Assembly: GCA_963666945.2 (NCBI GenBank)
Contig: CAXXRT010000044.1
Span: 1-64,000 of the forward strand
Reading direction: 5' to 3'
Length of the DNA: 64,000 bases
Origin: G963666945 sp963666945
GTDB lineage: Bacteria > Bacteroidota > Bacteroidia > Bacteroidales > Marinifilaceae
A program made the position numbers and the translations under genes. Under the pieces are notes generated by a model that worked only from the letters and a program-made list of their open reading frames with translations, searched no databases and was not told where the DNA came from. This document shows, one piece after another, positions 47,530 through 56,233 of this stretch. Positions within the stretch are counted from its first letter, which is position 1. Each line of letters begins with the position of its first letter.

Positions 47530-48555
47530 ATGCTTATTCCTTTTTTAATTCCCTTTATAATAGCCATGTTTCTTGCTATTAACATGGGAGGAAGTGGTAC
47601 TGCCCCATCGTTTTCTGCAGCTTATGGTGCTAATATTATAAAGAAGAGTTTAATACCAGGTCTATTCGGTATTATGGTATTTATTGGAGCCATTCTCGGA
47701 GGTGAGCAAACAGCCAAAACCATAGGAAAAGGACTACTCTCACCTGACTTAATGACCTTTACCATAGTATCAATAATTTTATTCTCGGTTGCTGTTTCCC
47801 TTTTTGTAGCTAATCTTTTCGGTATACCCCAGTCAACAAGCCAGTCAACAGTACTGGCAGTTATTGCTCCGGCAATATACTTTAATTCCCTGAATTCCGA
47901 TAAATTGTTGTATGAAATAATACCCACATGGTTTGTTATGCCAGTTGTTGCATTCTTCCTGGCCCTTTTCATAGGAAAATACATTTATAAACCAATAAGA
48001 AAAAGAGGCTATACAATATCTAAAAGAGTAAACGAGAGCTATTTCCTGAAAGGACTGATAATCTTCATGTCGTTATACGTTGCCTTTTCTATTGGAACAA
48101 ATAACGTAGCAAATGCAGTCGGACCCCTTGCTATAATGGCAGGAAATGAATTGGATGTTAACGGAGACCACTTTGTGCATATAATGATTCTGGCAACCCT
48201 TATTGTTGCACCAAGCTTTGGTATTGGAAGTTCTATCTTCGGTCATAAAATTGTAAGAAAAACTGGTAAAGAAATTATACTGTTCGGAAGAATAGAAGCA
48301 GTAATTATTGCATTTATTTCTGCCAGCCTACTGCTGACTGCCTCTCTGGTAAAAGGTATTCCAACATCCTTGGTCCAACTGAATGTAGCAGCCATAATAG
48401 GAATAGGAGTAGCAAAACTTGGGTTCAAAAACATTTTCAGAAAAACTGAAGTAAATAATTTCTTTATAATGTGGATAATTGCCCCTATTATTGCCTTCGT
48501 TTTATGCCTGTTATTTACTTATCTGGCTGACAAACTACATATACTAAATCTATAG
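47530..48555 (+). CDS. PiT-family inorganic anion permease, CysP-like
   Basis: 341 aa with about ten membrane helices and the two-repeat PiT fold. The second repeat has the canonical signature GTNNVANAVGPLA. In the first repeat, where phosphate carriers show a G-x-N-D-x-A-N motif, this protein has NMGGSGTAPSFSAAYGAN, the form I associate with Bacillus CysP, a proton-coupled sulfate permease. It may therefore move sulfate rather than phosphate; that is inference from motif form. It lies between a two-component system and an outer-membrane porin gene. Confidence 0.82.
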   Translation: MLIPFLIPFIIAMFLAINMGGSGTAPSFSAAYGANIIKKSLIPGLFGIMVFIGAILGGEQTAKTIGKGLLSPDLMTFTIVSIILFSVAVSLFVANLFGIPQSTSQSTVLAVIAPAIYFNSLNSDKLLYEIIPTWFVMPVVAFFLALFIGKYIYKPIRKRGYTISKRVNESYFLKGLIIFMSLYVAFSIGTNNVANAVGPLAIMAGNELDVNGDHFVHIMILATLIVAPSFGIGSSIFGHKIVRKTGKEIILFGRIEAVIIAFISASLLLTASLVKGIPTSLVQLNVAAIIGIGVAKLGFKNIFRKTEVNNFFIMWIIAPIIAFVLCLLFTYLADKLHILNL

Positions 48556-48634
48556 TCATATAAAACATTTTGTAACAAAATTATTAATTATCAGTAAATT
48601 GACATAGATAATTAATTTAAAAATGTAGAAAAAT

Positions 48635-49909
48635 ATGAAAAAGATTATAATCAGTATAATGCTTGCAATGTTTATAAACATTGCAAATTCTCAAGAAAAC
48701 AAACTAACTGCAGGATTTGAATATCGTCCAAAGGCCATAGTTAACAGTGGTTATCAAATGCCAAAACTATCTGAAGACAAAACAGTACTTTCAGTCACTC
48801 AAAGAACAAGAATTAATTTAGCTTTCGAGCGGAATAAACTAAAGACCTATATTTCAGTACAGGATGTACGTTTATGGGGAGACGACAATAATTACAGCAA
48901 AACAGCAACATCGGGGAACAGCGAAAGCCTGAGGATACATCAAGCTTGGTTTTCTTTAAACCTAAATCCGGACATAATTATTAAAGTCGGCAGGCAAATA
49001 TTTAACTATGATGATGAAAGGATACTTTCCGCCAGAGGATGGAACGATTACCAGGTGACATACGATGCAGCGATGATTAGCGTAAATAAAAAAAACAGCA
49101 AGTTGGATATAGCTTTGAGCTGGAATTCCGAGAGTATTAAAAGTAATTTATTCTCGGTCAGTAAATTAAGAATATTAGATTTTATAAGGTATGAGAGAAG
49201 GATGAAAAACTTAAACTTATCGGCTATAGCCTTGTTGTCGGGAAATAACCAAAATGATACTTCTGATAAAATATACCTCAGGGGGACATATGGGGTGAAC
49301 GGCGATTATTCCAATAATGACTTTATATTCAAAGCATCTGCATATTACCAACACAATATTAATGACAATGGCATGGATGTAAGTGCGTACTCTCTATCTG
49401 TGCTGGCAATGCAGAGGCTATACGACAATAAATTTTCCTGGGGAATGGGTGTTGACTATCTTTCCGGACAGGATGAAAAGGATTCCGGTTATACAGGAAC
49501 CATGCATAACTTTGATATTCTATATGGCAAGCGCCACGGAGGCTATGGATACATGGACATGTTCAATAACACCCCCCTTCAGGGTTTGACTGATGGTATG
49601 ATAAAAACTGAATACAAACTTTCAGAGAATACTTTAGTTCAGGCGGACTTCCACTGGTTTTATATAAATGGAGACAAATTTGATGAAACCGACACAGACA
49701 AAAAACTTAAGGAAAATATTGGTCAGGAACTTGACCTCACCTTAAAGTGGGACATAATGAAGGATGTAAAATTACAAGCCGGGTACTCTATGTATTTTAT
49801 GAATAAAAGTTTTAAACAGATTAAAGGCGTTTATAATAAAAAGACAGATTCACCTATATTCGGTTATGTAATAATAACTGTCAATCCTAAGATCTTTGAA
49901 ACAAAATAA
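48635..49909 (+). CDS. Outer-membrane porin, alginate-export (AlgE-like) family
   Basis: 424 aa with a signal peptide (cleavage near NIANS-QEN). The mature protein is an amphipathic beta-barrel with conserved family segments QRTRINLAFERNKLKTYISVQDVRLWGD, RIHQAWFSLNLNPDIIIKVGRQIFNYDDERILSARGWND, and YGKRHGGYGYMDMF. It resembles the alginate export domain family, general anion-preferring porins in Bacteroidota. Its place 79 nt after a PiT-type permease suggests an outer/inner membrane pair for the same anion. Substrate unproven. Confidence 0.8.
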   Translation: MKKIIISIMLAMFINIANSQENKLTAGFEYRPKAIVNSGYQMPKLSEDKTVLSVTQRTRINLAFERNKLKTYISVQDVRLWGDDNNYSKTATSGNSESLRIHQAWFSLNLNPDIIIKVGRQIFNYDDERILSARGWNDYQVTYDAAMISVNKKNSKLDIALSWNSESIKSNLFSVSKLRILDFIRYERRMKNLNLSAIALLSGNNQNDTSDKIYLRGTYGVNGDYSNNDFIFKASAYYQHNINDNGMDVSAYSLSVLAMQRLYDNKFSWGMGVDYLSGQDEKDSGYTGTMHNFDILYGKRHGGYGYMDMFNNTPLQGLTDGMIKTEYKLSENTLVQADFHWFYINGDKFDETDTDKKLKENIGQELDLTLKWDIMKDVKLQAGYSMYFMNKSFKQIKGVYNKKTDSPIFGYVIITVNPKIFETK

Positions 49910-49915
49910 ATGATA

Positions 49916-49941
49916 GCCCCTGATCATATACAATCAGGGGC
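49916..49941. terminator. GC-rich hairpin between convergent genes
   Basis: GCCCCTGAT (49916-49924) pairs with ATCAGGGGC (49933-49941) around an 8-nt loop. There is no T run on either side, so it may need assistance, but it lies 7 nt after the porin stop and between convergent genes, as expected for a terminator. Confidence 0.65.
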
Positions 49942-49976
49942 ACAACATTAACAAAATAAAAAAACGGCAGGCTAAC

Positions 49977-50498
49977 TTATTCCAACACCTCATAATCAAG
50001 ACATTGAATATAGTACGATGTATAATAATCCTTATTGTTTTTCTTCATCCATTCCCTCATCTTTTTTACATTAGAAGATTCTGTATCACAATGATCGTCC
50101 TCTTCTTCCATTTTATCAATTGTTTGTTTATCAATTTTAACCTGTTTTAGTCTTCCCATAACCATTATATGAGAACCTAATAGTTCCCTGTTAAAGCCAT
50201 TGATTTTACCTCCAGATTCAACTTTTATAGAGTACCCTTCCTTATCAATTAGAAAACACCGTTTACCAGAATGAGAACATACGTGATTAACTTTCCCTTT
50301 ACAGCAGACAACTTTATCAACCTTTTTTTCAGCATCTGCATAAAGTTCGGTTATGGTTTTTGCCTCTTTTTTATTTGTGAGGATAGATTCTGAGGTAACA
50401 GAATTGTTACTTTGCGCTTTTGTTTGAGCTATCTTTGTATTGTTACAGGCACAAAGAGCAACACCTGCTGCTAATGATAATACTACTAACTTTTTCAT
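49977..50498 (-). CDS. Cys-rich OB-fold-like lipoprotein
   Basis: 173 aa with a lipoprotein signal (lipobox LCAC near residues 15-18). The mature core reads KVDKVVCCKGKVNHVCSHSGKRCFLIDKEG...GSHIMVMGRLKQ, a five-strand OB-like pattern that carries four cysteines and a His in the first two strands. This could bind a metal or form disulfides; the stretch EEEDDHCD adds another His/Cys cluster. It is the last gene of the minus-strand putative uptake operon, 6 nt from its neighbour. No established function known to me. Confidence 0.65.
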   Translation of the reverse strand: MKKLVVLSLAAGVALCACNNTKIAQTKAQSNNSVTSESILTNKKEAKTITELYADAEKKVDKVVCCKGKVNHVCSHSGKRCFLIDKEGYSIKVESGGKINGFNRELLGSHIMVMGRLKQVKIDKQTIDKMEEEDDHCDTESSNVKKMREWMKKNNKDYYTSYYIQCLDYEVLE

Positions 50499-50503
50499 AC
50501 TTA

Positions 50504-51715
50504 TTAACTATTATATCTATAAATTAAACTTGGGAATACTCCCAAAATACCAGTTATTCCAATCCATATAAAGGAAAACACATTTAGTTTTATTCTATTA
50601 ATTCTGCATATCAGAAAATATAGAAGAACAAATAAAAGATTAAAAAACAGCACATAAGGAGAACCTATTTTTATCCTCGGTTCCACATATTTATCGTTTA
50701 AAGAAGTAAATTTAATGGAAAAGGGAAAAATATACTTTCCATAAGATGTGTTCTTCTCAAGAGCATCTTTCTCCATTGAGTCAACTAATTTCTTAGTATT
50801 TGAGTCAATAGCATAAGTCACCTTTTTATCACAATAAGTAATATTCACATTCCAATAAAGCAAATTTCCCATTATGAAAACACTATTATTTTCCATGTCT
50901 ATAGGTGGAATTTCTACTTTTTGTAAGTCATACTTATCTGTTGATATAGTGTACATTTGTCCATCTCTATCGAACAGGAATCCATAGAACTTTCTGTTAG
51001 GAAAATCTGTTGCTTCAATATACTCTGTCATAAGATCTTTTGAAATATTTGTATTCCTAAGATATAATTTACCATTAACCAATTTCATATGAAAGACGGA
51101 ATGATTATTATCCACAAGGAAATAACCCTCATCGTACATTTTTCTGGCTGAAGGAATACCCGCTATAATTCTAGCTGGAAAAACAAATCCGGCATTTAAA
51201 AGTTTTTTAGTATACAACTCACTTTTTCGCTGATTTACGCTATTTGATTCTGCATTTATAAACTCCATTTTATCTGAAATCCTAAAGAATTCATCAGGCA
51301 TCAGAAGCTCATGTCTTCTGGGAATTGATTCAAATAAAGGAAACAGTTTAATCGATGGTCTATTATAATTATCCGGCCTATACCTATAAGTAAAACTTTC
51401 TTTTCTAATGGTTTGCATATCTATTGCAATCCCATGTATTTTCTCAGGTAATTTCCCCTCACAGTACAATTGATTGGAATAAACCAAAGGTAAAAGACTA
51501 TCGAACTGTGACTCAGTATATACATTACCATCTACATCCTTTCTTATAAGTCCATCATCATCAAAATCGAAATAACAAAACTTATTAGCTATACTGCTAT
51601 ATAAACAAACAGGGTATGACACCGCTTTATCTGTTACAATATGATAACATTCGGGTATTATCCACGATAATACTGCTGTGAATAATACTACTACCAGTAT
51701 ATTTATTTTCTTCAT
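50504..51715 (-). CDS. DUF4857-like membrane-anchored protein
   Basis: 403 aa. A signal-anchor helix (INILVVVLFTAVLSWIIP) lies at the N-terminus and two or three membrane helices at the C-terminus (VLFFNLLFVLLYFLICRI; VFSFIWIGITGILGVFPSLIY), with a large periplasmic domain between. That domain holds repeated beta-rich segments such as FYGFLFDRDGQMYTISTDKYDLQKVEIPP. The architecture and neighbourhood (ABC ATPase and permease, DUF4876-like lipoprotein, TonB receptor) match what I recall of DUF4857 loci in Bacteroides. The family assignment is moderate. It probably cooperates with the adjacent ABC transporter. Confidence 0.6.
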   Translation of the reverse strand: MKKINILVVVLFTAVLSWIIPECYHIVTDKAVSYPVCLYSSIANKFCYFDFDDDGLIRKDVDGNVYTESQFDSLLPLVYSNQLYCEGKLPEKIHGIAIDMQTIRKESFTYRYRPDNYNRPSIKLFPLFESIPRRHELLMPDEFFRISDKMEFINAESNSVNQRKSELYTKKLLNAGFVFPARIIAGIPSARKMYDEGYFLVDNNHSVFHMKLVNGKLYLRNTNISKDLMTEYIEATDFPNRKFYGFLFDRDGQMYTISTDKYDLQKVEIPPIDMENNSVFIMGNLLYWNVNITYCDKKVTYAIDSNTKKLVDSMEKDALEKNTSYGKYIFPFSIKFTSLNDKYVEPRIKIGSPYVLFFNLLFVLLYFLICRINRIKLNVFSFIWIGITGILGVFPSLIYRYNS

Positions 51716-51757
51716 CTGTATTAGCTTATTATTAATTAATGTTTTACTTGGTTTTAT

Positions 51758-52432
51758 TTATCTGTCCTGGACTCCATCTTTAAATCTAATTACAGATAAA
51801 TAAACAAAGAACATGGCGGCAACTGTAGAAGAAAATATAAATAGCATACTATTCATATATGCTGAAGGGATAGCATCTATCAACAACATATTTAGAACAG
51901 GCATTGCCACAAATGTATTAACTGCTCTTCTTTTCCAAGAGGGCTCTAAAGTTATCCAGGCCACAAAAGCATATGCTCCTATCCCCGCAAGGTACCACGG
52001 AGCTACAGTATATAAAGCACTAGCTATAAATTCCTTAGCAAAATAAAAACACATAAACACAACCAACATGAATATATTAACCAAGAATATCGATAGAAGT
52101 GATATTAATCCATAGCTTATTTGCCAACTAATAATATTAAATCTGGGAACCGGCAGATGAAGTGTTAGTTTTAGTCTTTTCTGATATATCTCAGGTACAA
52201 ATTGTGCAACACCCAAGACAAGACCAGCAATAGCAGGAAACCATTTTAATTCCCTGAAAACAAACTGATCCCTTGAGATTATTACATCCCATAAATGAAC
52301 CATACCGGCAAAGCGCATGGACCTTCCCAGTTTTAAAAACATGTAAACATGAAGTAAAAGGGATATGGCTATTATTGTCCAAATAAACCCTTTTGTTTTT
52401 ATCCATTCTTTTATTAATACTGCCCTATACAT
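51758..52432 (-). CDS. ABC transporter permease subunit (ABC-2-like), unknown substrate
   Basis: 224 aa with six predicted membrane helices, starting MYRAVLIKEWIKTKGFIWTIIAISLLLHVYMFL, a form typical of ABC-2 type permeases. A conserved cytoplasmic segment VPEIYQKRLKLTLHLPVPR follows the second helix, the place where the ATPase coupling helix would sit. It starts 7 nt after the ATPase gene, so the two form a transporter. Direction (export or energy for a periplasmic step) is not decidable from sequence. Confidence 0.75.
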   Translation of the reverse strand: MYRAVLIKEWIKTKGFIWTIIAISLLLHVYMFLKLGRSMRFAGMVHLWDVIISRDQFVFRELKWFPAIAGLVLGVAQFVPEIYQKRLKLTLHLPVPRFNIISWQISYGLISLLSIFLVNIFMLVVFMCFYFAKEFIASALYTVAPWYLAGIGAYAFVAWITLEPSWKRRAVNTFVAMPVLNMLLIDAIPSAYMNSMLFIFSSTVAAMFFVYLSVIRFKDGVQDR

Positions 52433-52439
52433 AATGCCT

Positions 52440-53321
52440 TTAATATTTCCCGGTTAAACCTATAAATGCCTTTTCAAGACTTAATACTTTTTCTGCAATA
52501 TTATTAAACTCAATATTATGGTTTAATAATTTATTCTTTATTTCATCTTTACTAAGGAAGGTGTACATCTCTTTTCTATCTCTGAAAGAATCGATATTCT
52601 CTTCAGGAAAGATTTTTTCTATATCTATTTGATTATCAACAGATATATCGAAACACTTATAATCATCTAATAGCTGTTTTACAGGTGCTTGTACTAATAT
52701 CTTGCCATAATCAAGTATTATACAGTCATCTATAAGATATTCCATATCCTGTATAATATGTGAAGTAACGAAAACCGTCTTATTTTCGGAGGTCGCATAA
52801 TCTTTAAGATACTCCACAAACAACAATCTATAGCCTGGGTCTAATCCCATAGAAAAATCATCAAGAATCAGTAATTCCGGATCCTGTGCTAATATTAATC
52901 CCAAGGCAACCTGTGATTTCTGCCCGCAAGACATGCAGGAAATCTTTTGTTTAGGAGCAATCTTAAGTTTACTCATTAATTCATAATAAGCCTCTTTCTT
53001 CCAATTTGGGAAAAAAGCCGAGTAATATTTTTCTATCTGCCCGATATTCATAAAGCCATATTGTACATGCCCTTCAATGAGCAGACCAATATTTCTTTTA
53101 GCCCCCGGGGATAGATTTGATGAATCTTCTCCAAAAATTTTACAATAGCCCTTGCGCGGTTTTAAATAACCATTTAGAATATTTATTGTTGTTGTTTTTC
53201 CGGTGCCATTTTTCCCAAGTAGTCCAACAATCTTACCTTTAGCTACAGAAAAATTCAGATTCTCATATATACACCTATTCCCATAATAATGAGAAAGATT
53301 TTCACACTCTATAATATTCAT
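52440..53321 (-). CDS. ABC transporter ATP-binding protein with degenerate signature motif
   Basis: 293 aa. Walker A LGKNGTGKTTT (residues 35-45) is intact. The signature, normally LSGGQ, reads MSCGQ. Walker B with the next residues reads LLILDDFSMGLDPG, so the usual catalytic Glu is Asp. The H-loop is TSHI. A C-terminal extension of ~80 residues follows, as in ABC-2 exporter ATPases. Hydrolysis may be slow, or the Asp may suffice as in some related ATPases. It is paired with the adjacent permease and lies 10 nt after the outer-membrane barrel gene in the uptake operon. Confidence 0.85.
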   Translation of the reverse strand: MNIIECENLSHYYGNRCIYENLNFSVAKGKIVGLLGKNGTGKTTTINILNGYLKPRKGYCKIFGEDSSNLSPGAKRNIGLLIEGHVQYGFMNIGQIEKYYSAFFPNWKKEAYYELMSKLKIAPKQKISCMSCGQKSQVALGLILAQDPELLILDDFSMGLDPGYRLLFVEYLKDYATSENKTVFVTSHIIQDMEYLIDDCIILDYGKILVQAPVKQLLDDYKCFDISVDNQIDIEKIFPEENIDSFRDRKEMYTFLSKDEIKNKLLNHNIEFNNIAEKVLSLEKAFIGLTGKY

Positions 53322-53331
53322 TTATACTGAT

Positions 53332-54858
53332 TTAAAAAGTTAATCCTAATGCAATATTCATGGCATTATTATTGCCGATTTCTTTAATTCTTTCTATCTG
53401 GCGGGCGGCCTTGATAAATAAAGTTTTAGTATCTGAAATATAATAATCGTATCTTAAATTTATATTGGTAAGTATCTTATTGACGGACAAGTATCGGTAA
53501 TTATGCATGAGCATATCCTCTGCTATTCCCTCTACTAAACCTTCTAAGGGTATTTTAATATCTGAACTAATATTTTTATGGTACCCAGCAGATAAATGTA
53601 TATCGAAATATGACCTTTTAAGCCCCCCCTTTATACCTGCGGAAAGGTATACTTTCCCTGTTGTAATCTTTTGCTTACATACAGGGCCAATATATTCAAT
53701 GCTATTGATAGAATAAAACGTATTAGCTTTAATCCAATATAATATTCTTTTGTCTTCGTTGAAATTAGCCAAAGAAGACAGCCCCATATTAATGTTGCTC
53801 TCCGAATACTTATCATGCGAAGTTGTTAACAAATAGTTTGCATAACTTTCATGGTCGTAAATATTCTCAGTTCCTTGGCGTTTTTTATATTTTCCATAGA
53901 ACTTAAAACAATAGCTACTATCTTCTAACTTAGATTTATAACCAATATTAACATGACCATCAGTATTTTTCATACAAAACAGGGTAATATAATTTCCTGA
54001 AAGGACATCCTGATCGAAAGTAAATACATTATACCCAATAGAGCAATAAAAACCTCGTCCCATCAAAGGAAATAATTGGATTTCTCCTCCATATTTTATT
54101 CCATCATAAAGACAACCTATGTTTCTCTCATTTTTAGAAAACAGGGTATTATACAGGCCAAAGCCCCTCATAAAGAAGAATTTGGACTGAGCATTCTCCC
54201 TGTAAATGTCTATATCATTCTTTTGTTTATAAGATTGAATATCCAAAGAGATACCACAAATATATTTCTTATTAAATTTCGCAGATAATCCTATATTTAT
54301 ATCGTATTTTGAAATAACATTTTTAGGCCTTGGGTCGGAAGTACTATATTCATATTTTGCACAATATTTACCCAATATTCCCAAACTAATGTTGTTTTTT
54401 GTAAAAGCATATCCCCCATTGAAAGAATATTTCTCAAAGTCAACATCAATACCGTCACTATTGACTATTACATAAGGATATAATAAATTATAATCGCTTG
54501 TTTGAGTCCACCTTACATTATTTCTTTCCCCTTTATCGTAAAACAAAGAACCAAAATAAGTTTGGTTATTCTTATTAATGTACGACAATACATTAAAACT
54601 AAATGCAGATTCTTTATCCCCTTCCTGAGCGATATATCCGTTTTTCCTATTATCCAATCTCCATCCTGAGTTTAATTCACTATATGACAACAATGAATAA
54701 TAGGGCATATTAGCTGGATTATTAAATACATAACTAAAGAATTCCTTAACCTGGCTATTATAATTTCTCAGCTTATCTTTACTATCTGCATACAACAATT
54801 TTACTGTAAAGAAAAAAGCTAAAGCCAGAAATATTCTTAATGAATAAAATGTTCTCAT
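53332..54858 (-). CDS. DUF6850-like outer-membrane beta-barrel protein
   Basis: 508 aa with a signal peptide (cleavage near LYADS). The mature part shows barrel strand alternation throughout, ending with the aromatic C-terminal strand NAMNIALGLTF expected for BAM recognition. Conserved-looking N-terminal segment: VFNNPANMPYYSLLSYSELNSGWR. The locus order TonB receptor, DUF4876-like lipoprotein, DUF6850-like barrel, ABC genes is one I recall from Bacteroides annotations; the role is unknown. It lies downstream of a long hairpin (54891-54974) that may set its expression level relative to the receptor. Confidence 0.62.
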   Translation of the reverse strand: MRTFYSLRIFLALAFFFTVKLLYADSKDKLRNYNSQVKEFFSYVFNNPANMPYYSLLSYSELNSGWRLDNRKNGYIAQEGDKESAFSFNVLSYINKNNQTYFGSLFYDKGERNNVRWTQTSDYNLLYPYVIVNSDGIDVDFEKYSFNGGYAFTKNNISLGILGKYCAKYEYSTSDPRPKNVISKYDINIGLSAKFNKKYICGISLDIQSYKQKNDIDIYRENAQSKFFFMRGFGLYNTLFSKNERNIGCLYDGIKYGGEIQLFPLMGRGFYCSIGYNVFTFDQDVLSGNYITLFCMKNTDGHVNIGYKSKLEDSSYCFKFYGKYKKRQGTENIYDHESYANYLLTTSHDKYSESNINMGLSSLANFNEDKRILYWIKANTFYSINSIEYIGPVCKQKITTGKVYLSAGIKGGLKRSYFDIHLSAGYHKNISSDIKIPLEGLVEGIAEDMLMHNYRYLSVNKILTNINLRYDYYISDTKTLFIKAARQIERIKEIGNNNAMNIALGLTF

Positions 54859-54890
54859 AGCAATTAATTATTCTTTGCCTATTTAAAATA

Positions 54891-54974
54891 AACAGGCATT
54901 CGCAACTCCTAACATAATGAAGACTTATATACAGCAATTTTAAACATTAACCATATGTTTGCGAATGCCCTGTT
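54891..54974 (-). repeat. Long-looped 15-bp hairpin inside the uptake operon
   Basis: AACAGGCATTCGCAA (54891-54905) pairs with TTGCGAATGCCCTGTT (54959-54974) over 15 bp with one bulged C and a 53-nt loop. It fills the gap between the DUF4876-like and DUF6850-like genes. There is no T tract, so it looks like an mRNA processing or stability element rather than a terminator. Confidence 0.6.
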
Positions 54975-54985
54975 ATATTGACTAA

Positions 54986-56206
54986 TTATTCTACAGCACC
55001 AGGAGTTGGCTCAGCGGTAGGGATAAAATCAATAGACGAATTATTAGAATCCATTAATATTTTTCTGCCATCAAAAGTAGTAAAGGCGACTTTTCGTCTG
55101 ACACTTTTACCATATCTGTCTTTACCACCATCCCCGCTATGGGTATAGCTAAAATCTAAAGAAGGATCAAGAACCATCCACTCGAAATCAGAAGGAGTAC
55201 TTAAACCGACCGCGTCAATAACCCATTTATTTGGTACCTGATAACATTCCCCACTCATAGGATAAATCATACCTTTAAATGCAAAATCCCAGGTATATTC
55301 GTATTTGTTTTCGACTAAGAATTTTTCAGCTGTTTTTTCCATTTTAAACAAAATATACGATGAAAAACCTCTATTATGCAAGGACCATGGAGCAGCAGAA
55401 GAAGAATATACCTTTATTAAGTTTGGTACATTCGGTACATCCACATCATCCCCTCCCTCAATATCATCGTACCATTCGAAATCTGCATTAGTAAAATCAA
55501 AAGAATTTGCATTTGATTCTTTATGATTTTTTGCGACATCAACTAACAACAAGCTCTCCCCTGGCTGTACGGGATAATCATCACCATCGCCTGGTATAGT
55601 ATAGACTGCTTCAACGGCAACAGCATCCGACATTATGTTTGGCTTATAATCCTGCTTCATTGTTGAAAGGAATTGTGTTTCAGCTACAGACAAGCCATCA
55701 GCAAAAAGAACTTTATCGCTATTATTATAAATTTCAATAAACTTATCCGAATCGTACTGTTTTCCTTCAGGAGTTAATGTACCTGTAAAAAAGATTTCTT
55801 CTATTACAAAATCAGATTTTATATTACTTAAAAACAATGGGATTTTTACTGAAACTGATTTTCCCAAAACGTTTACATTATCCTTAATCCCTCTGACAGA
55901 AGAATTAACTATATCTGATTTTCCTCCAGTAGTATCAGTAAATTCACATTTACCCTCAACAGAAAATGTATAAACCCCCTCTTCTATTAAAACTTCGTTT
56001 TCAACAGCCATATTGAACTTTGAAGTTTGGCCAGAAGTAAGGTTACTAACATTCAATACTAAATCTGTTGCTTTAAAATCCTTAAGCTTTTCAGGGTTTA
56101 GATACTCTACTGTTAATTTCGACTTTGGTAATCTATTATCATCATCACACGATGTAAAACACATTGCTAATACTATTAGCAAACCAAAAATGATTGTCCT
56201 TTTCAT
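54986..56206 (-). CDS. DUF4876-like surface lipoprotein of the TonB receptor locus
   Basis: 406 aa with a lipoprotein signal (lipobox TSC, Cys20) followed by DDDN, an acidic stretch like the lipoprotein surface-export signal of Bacteroidota. The N-terminal ~120 residues form an Ig-like beta domain. The segment SDFVIEEIFFTGTLTPEGKQYDSDKFIEIYNNSDKVLFADGLSVAE is a lamin-tail/DUF4876-type core. It lies 27 nt after the TonB receptor gene, so it is probably the receptor's extracellular partner. The ligand is unknown. Confidence 0.7.
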   Translation of the reverse strand: MKRTIIFGLLIVLAMCFTSCDDDNRLPKSKLTVEYLNPEKLKDFKATDLVLNVSNLTSGQTSKFNMAVENEVLIEEGVYTFSVEGKCEFTDTTGGKSDIVNSSVRGIKDNVNVLGKSVSVKIPLFLSNIKSDFVIEEIFFTGTLTPEGKQYDSDKFIEIYNNSDKVLFADGLSVAETQFLSTMKQDYKPNIMSDAVAVEAVYTIPGDGDDYPVQPGESLLLVDVAKNHKESNANSFDFTNADFEWYDDIEGGDDVDVPNVPNLIKVYSSSAAPWSLHNRGFSSYILFKMEKTAEKFLVENKYEYTWDFAFKGMIYPMSGECYQVPNKWVIDAVGLSTPSDFEWMVLDPSLDFSYTHSGDGGKDRYGKSVRRKVAFTTFDGRKILMDSNNSSIDFIPTAEPTPGAVE

Positions 56207-56233
56207 ACTTCTATTTTTTATAATTATTGATTT

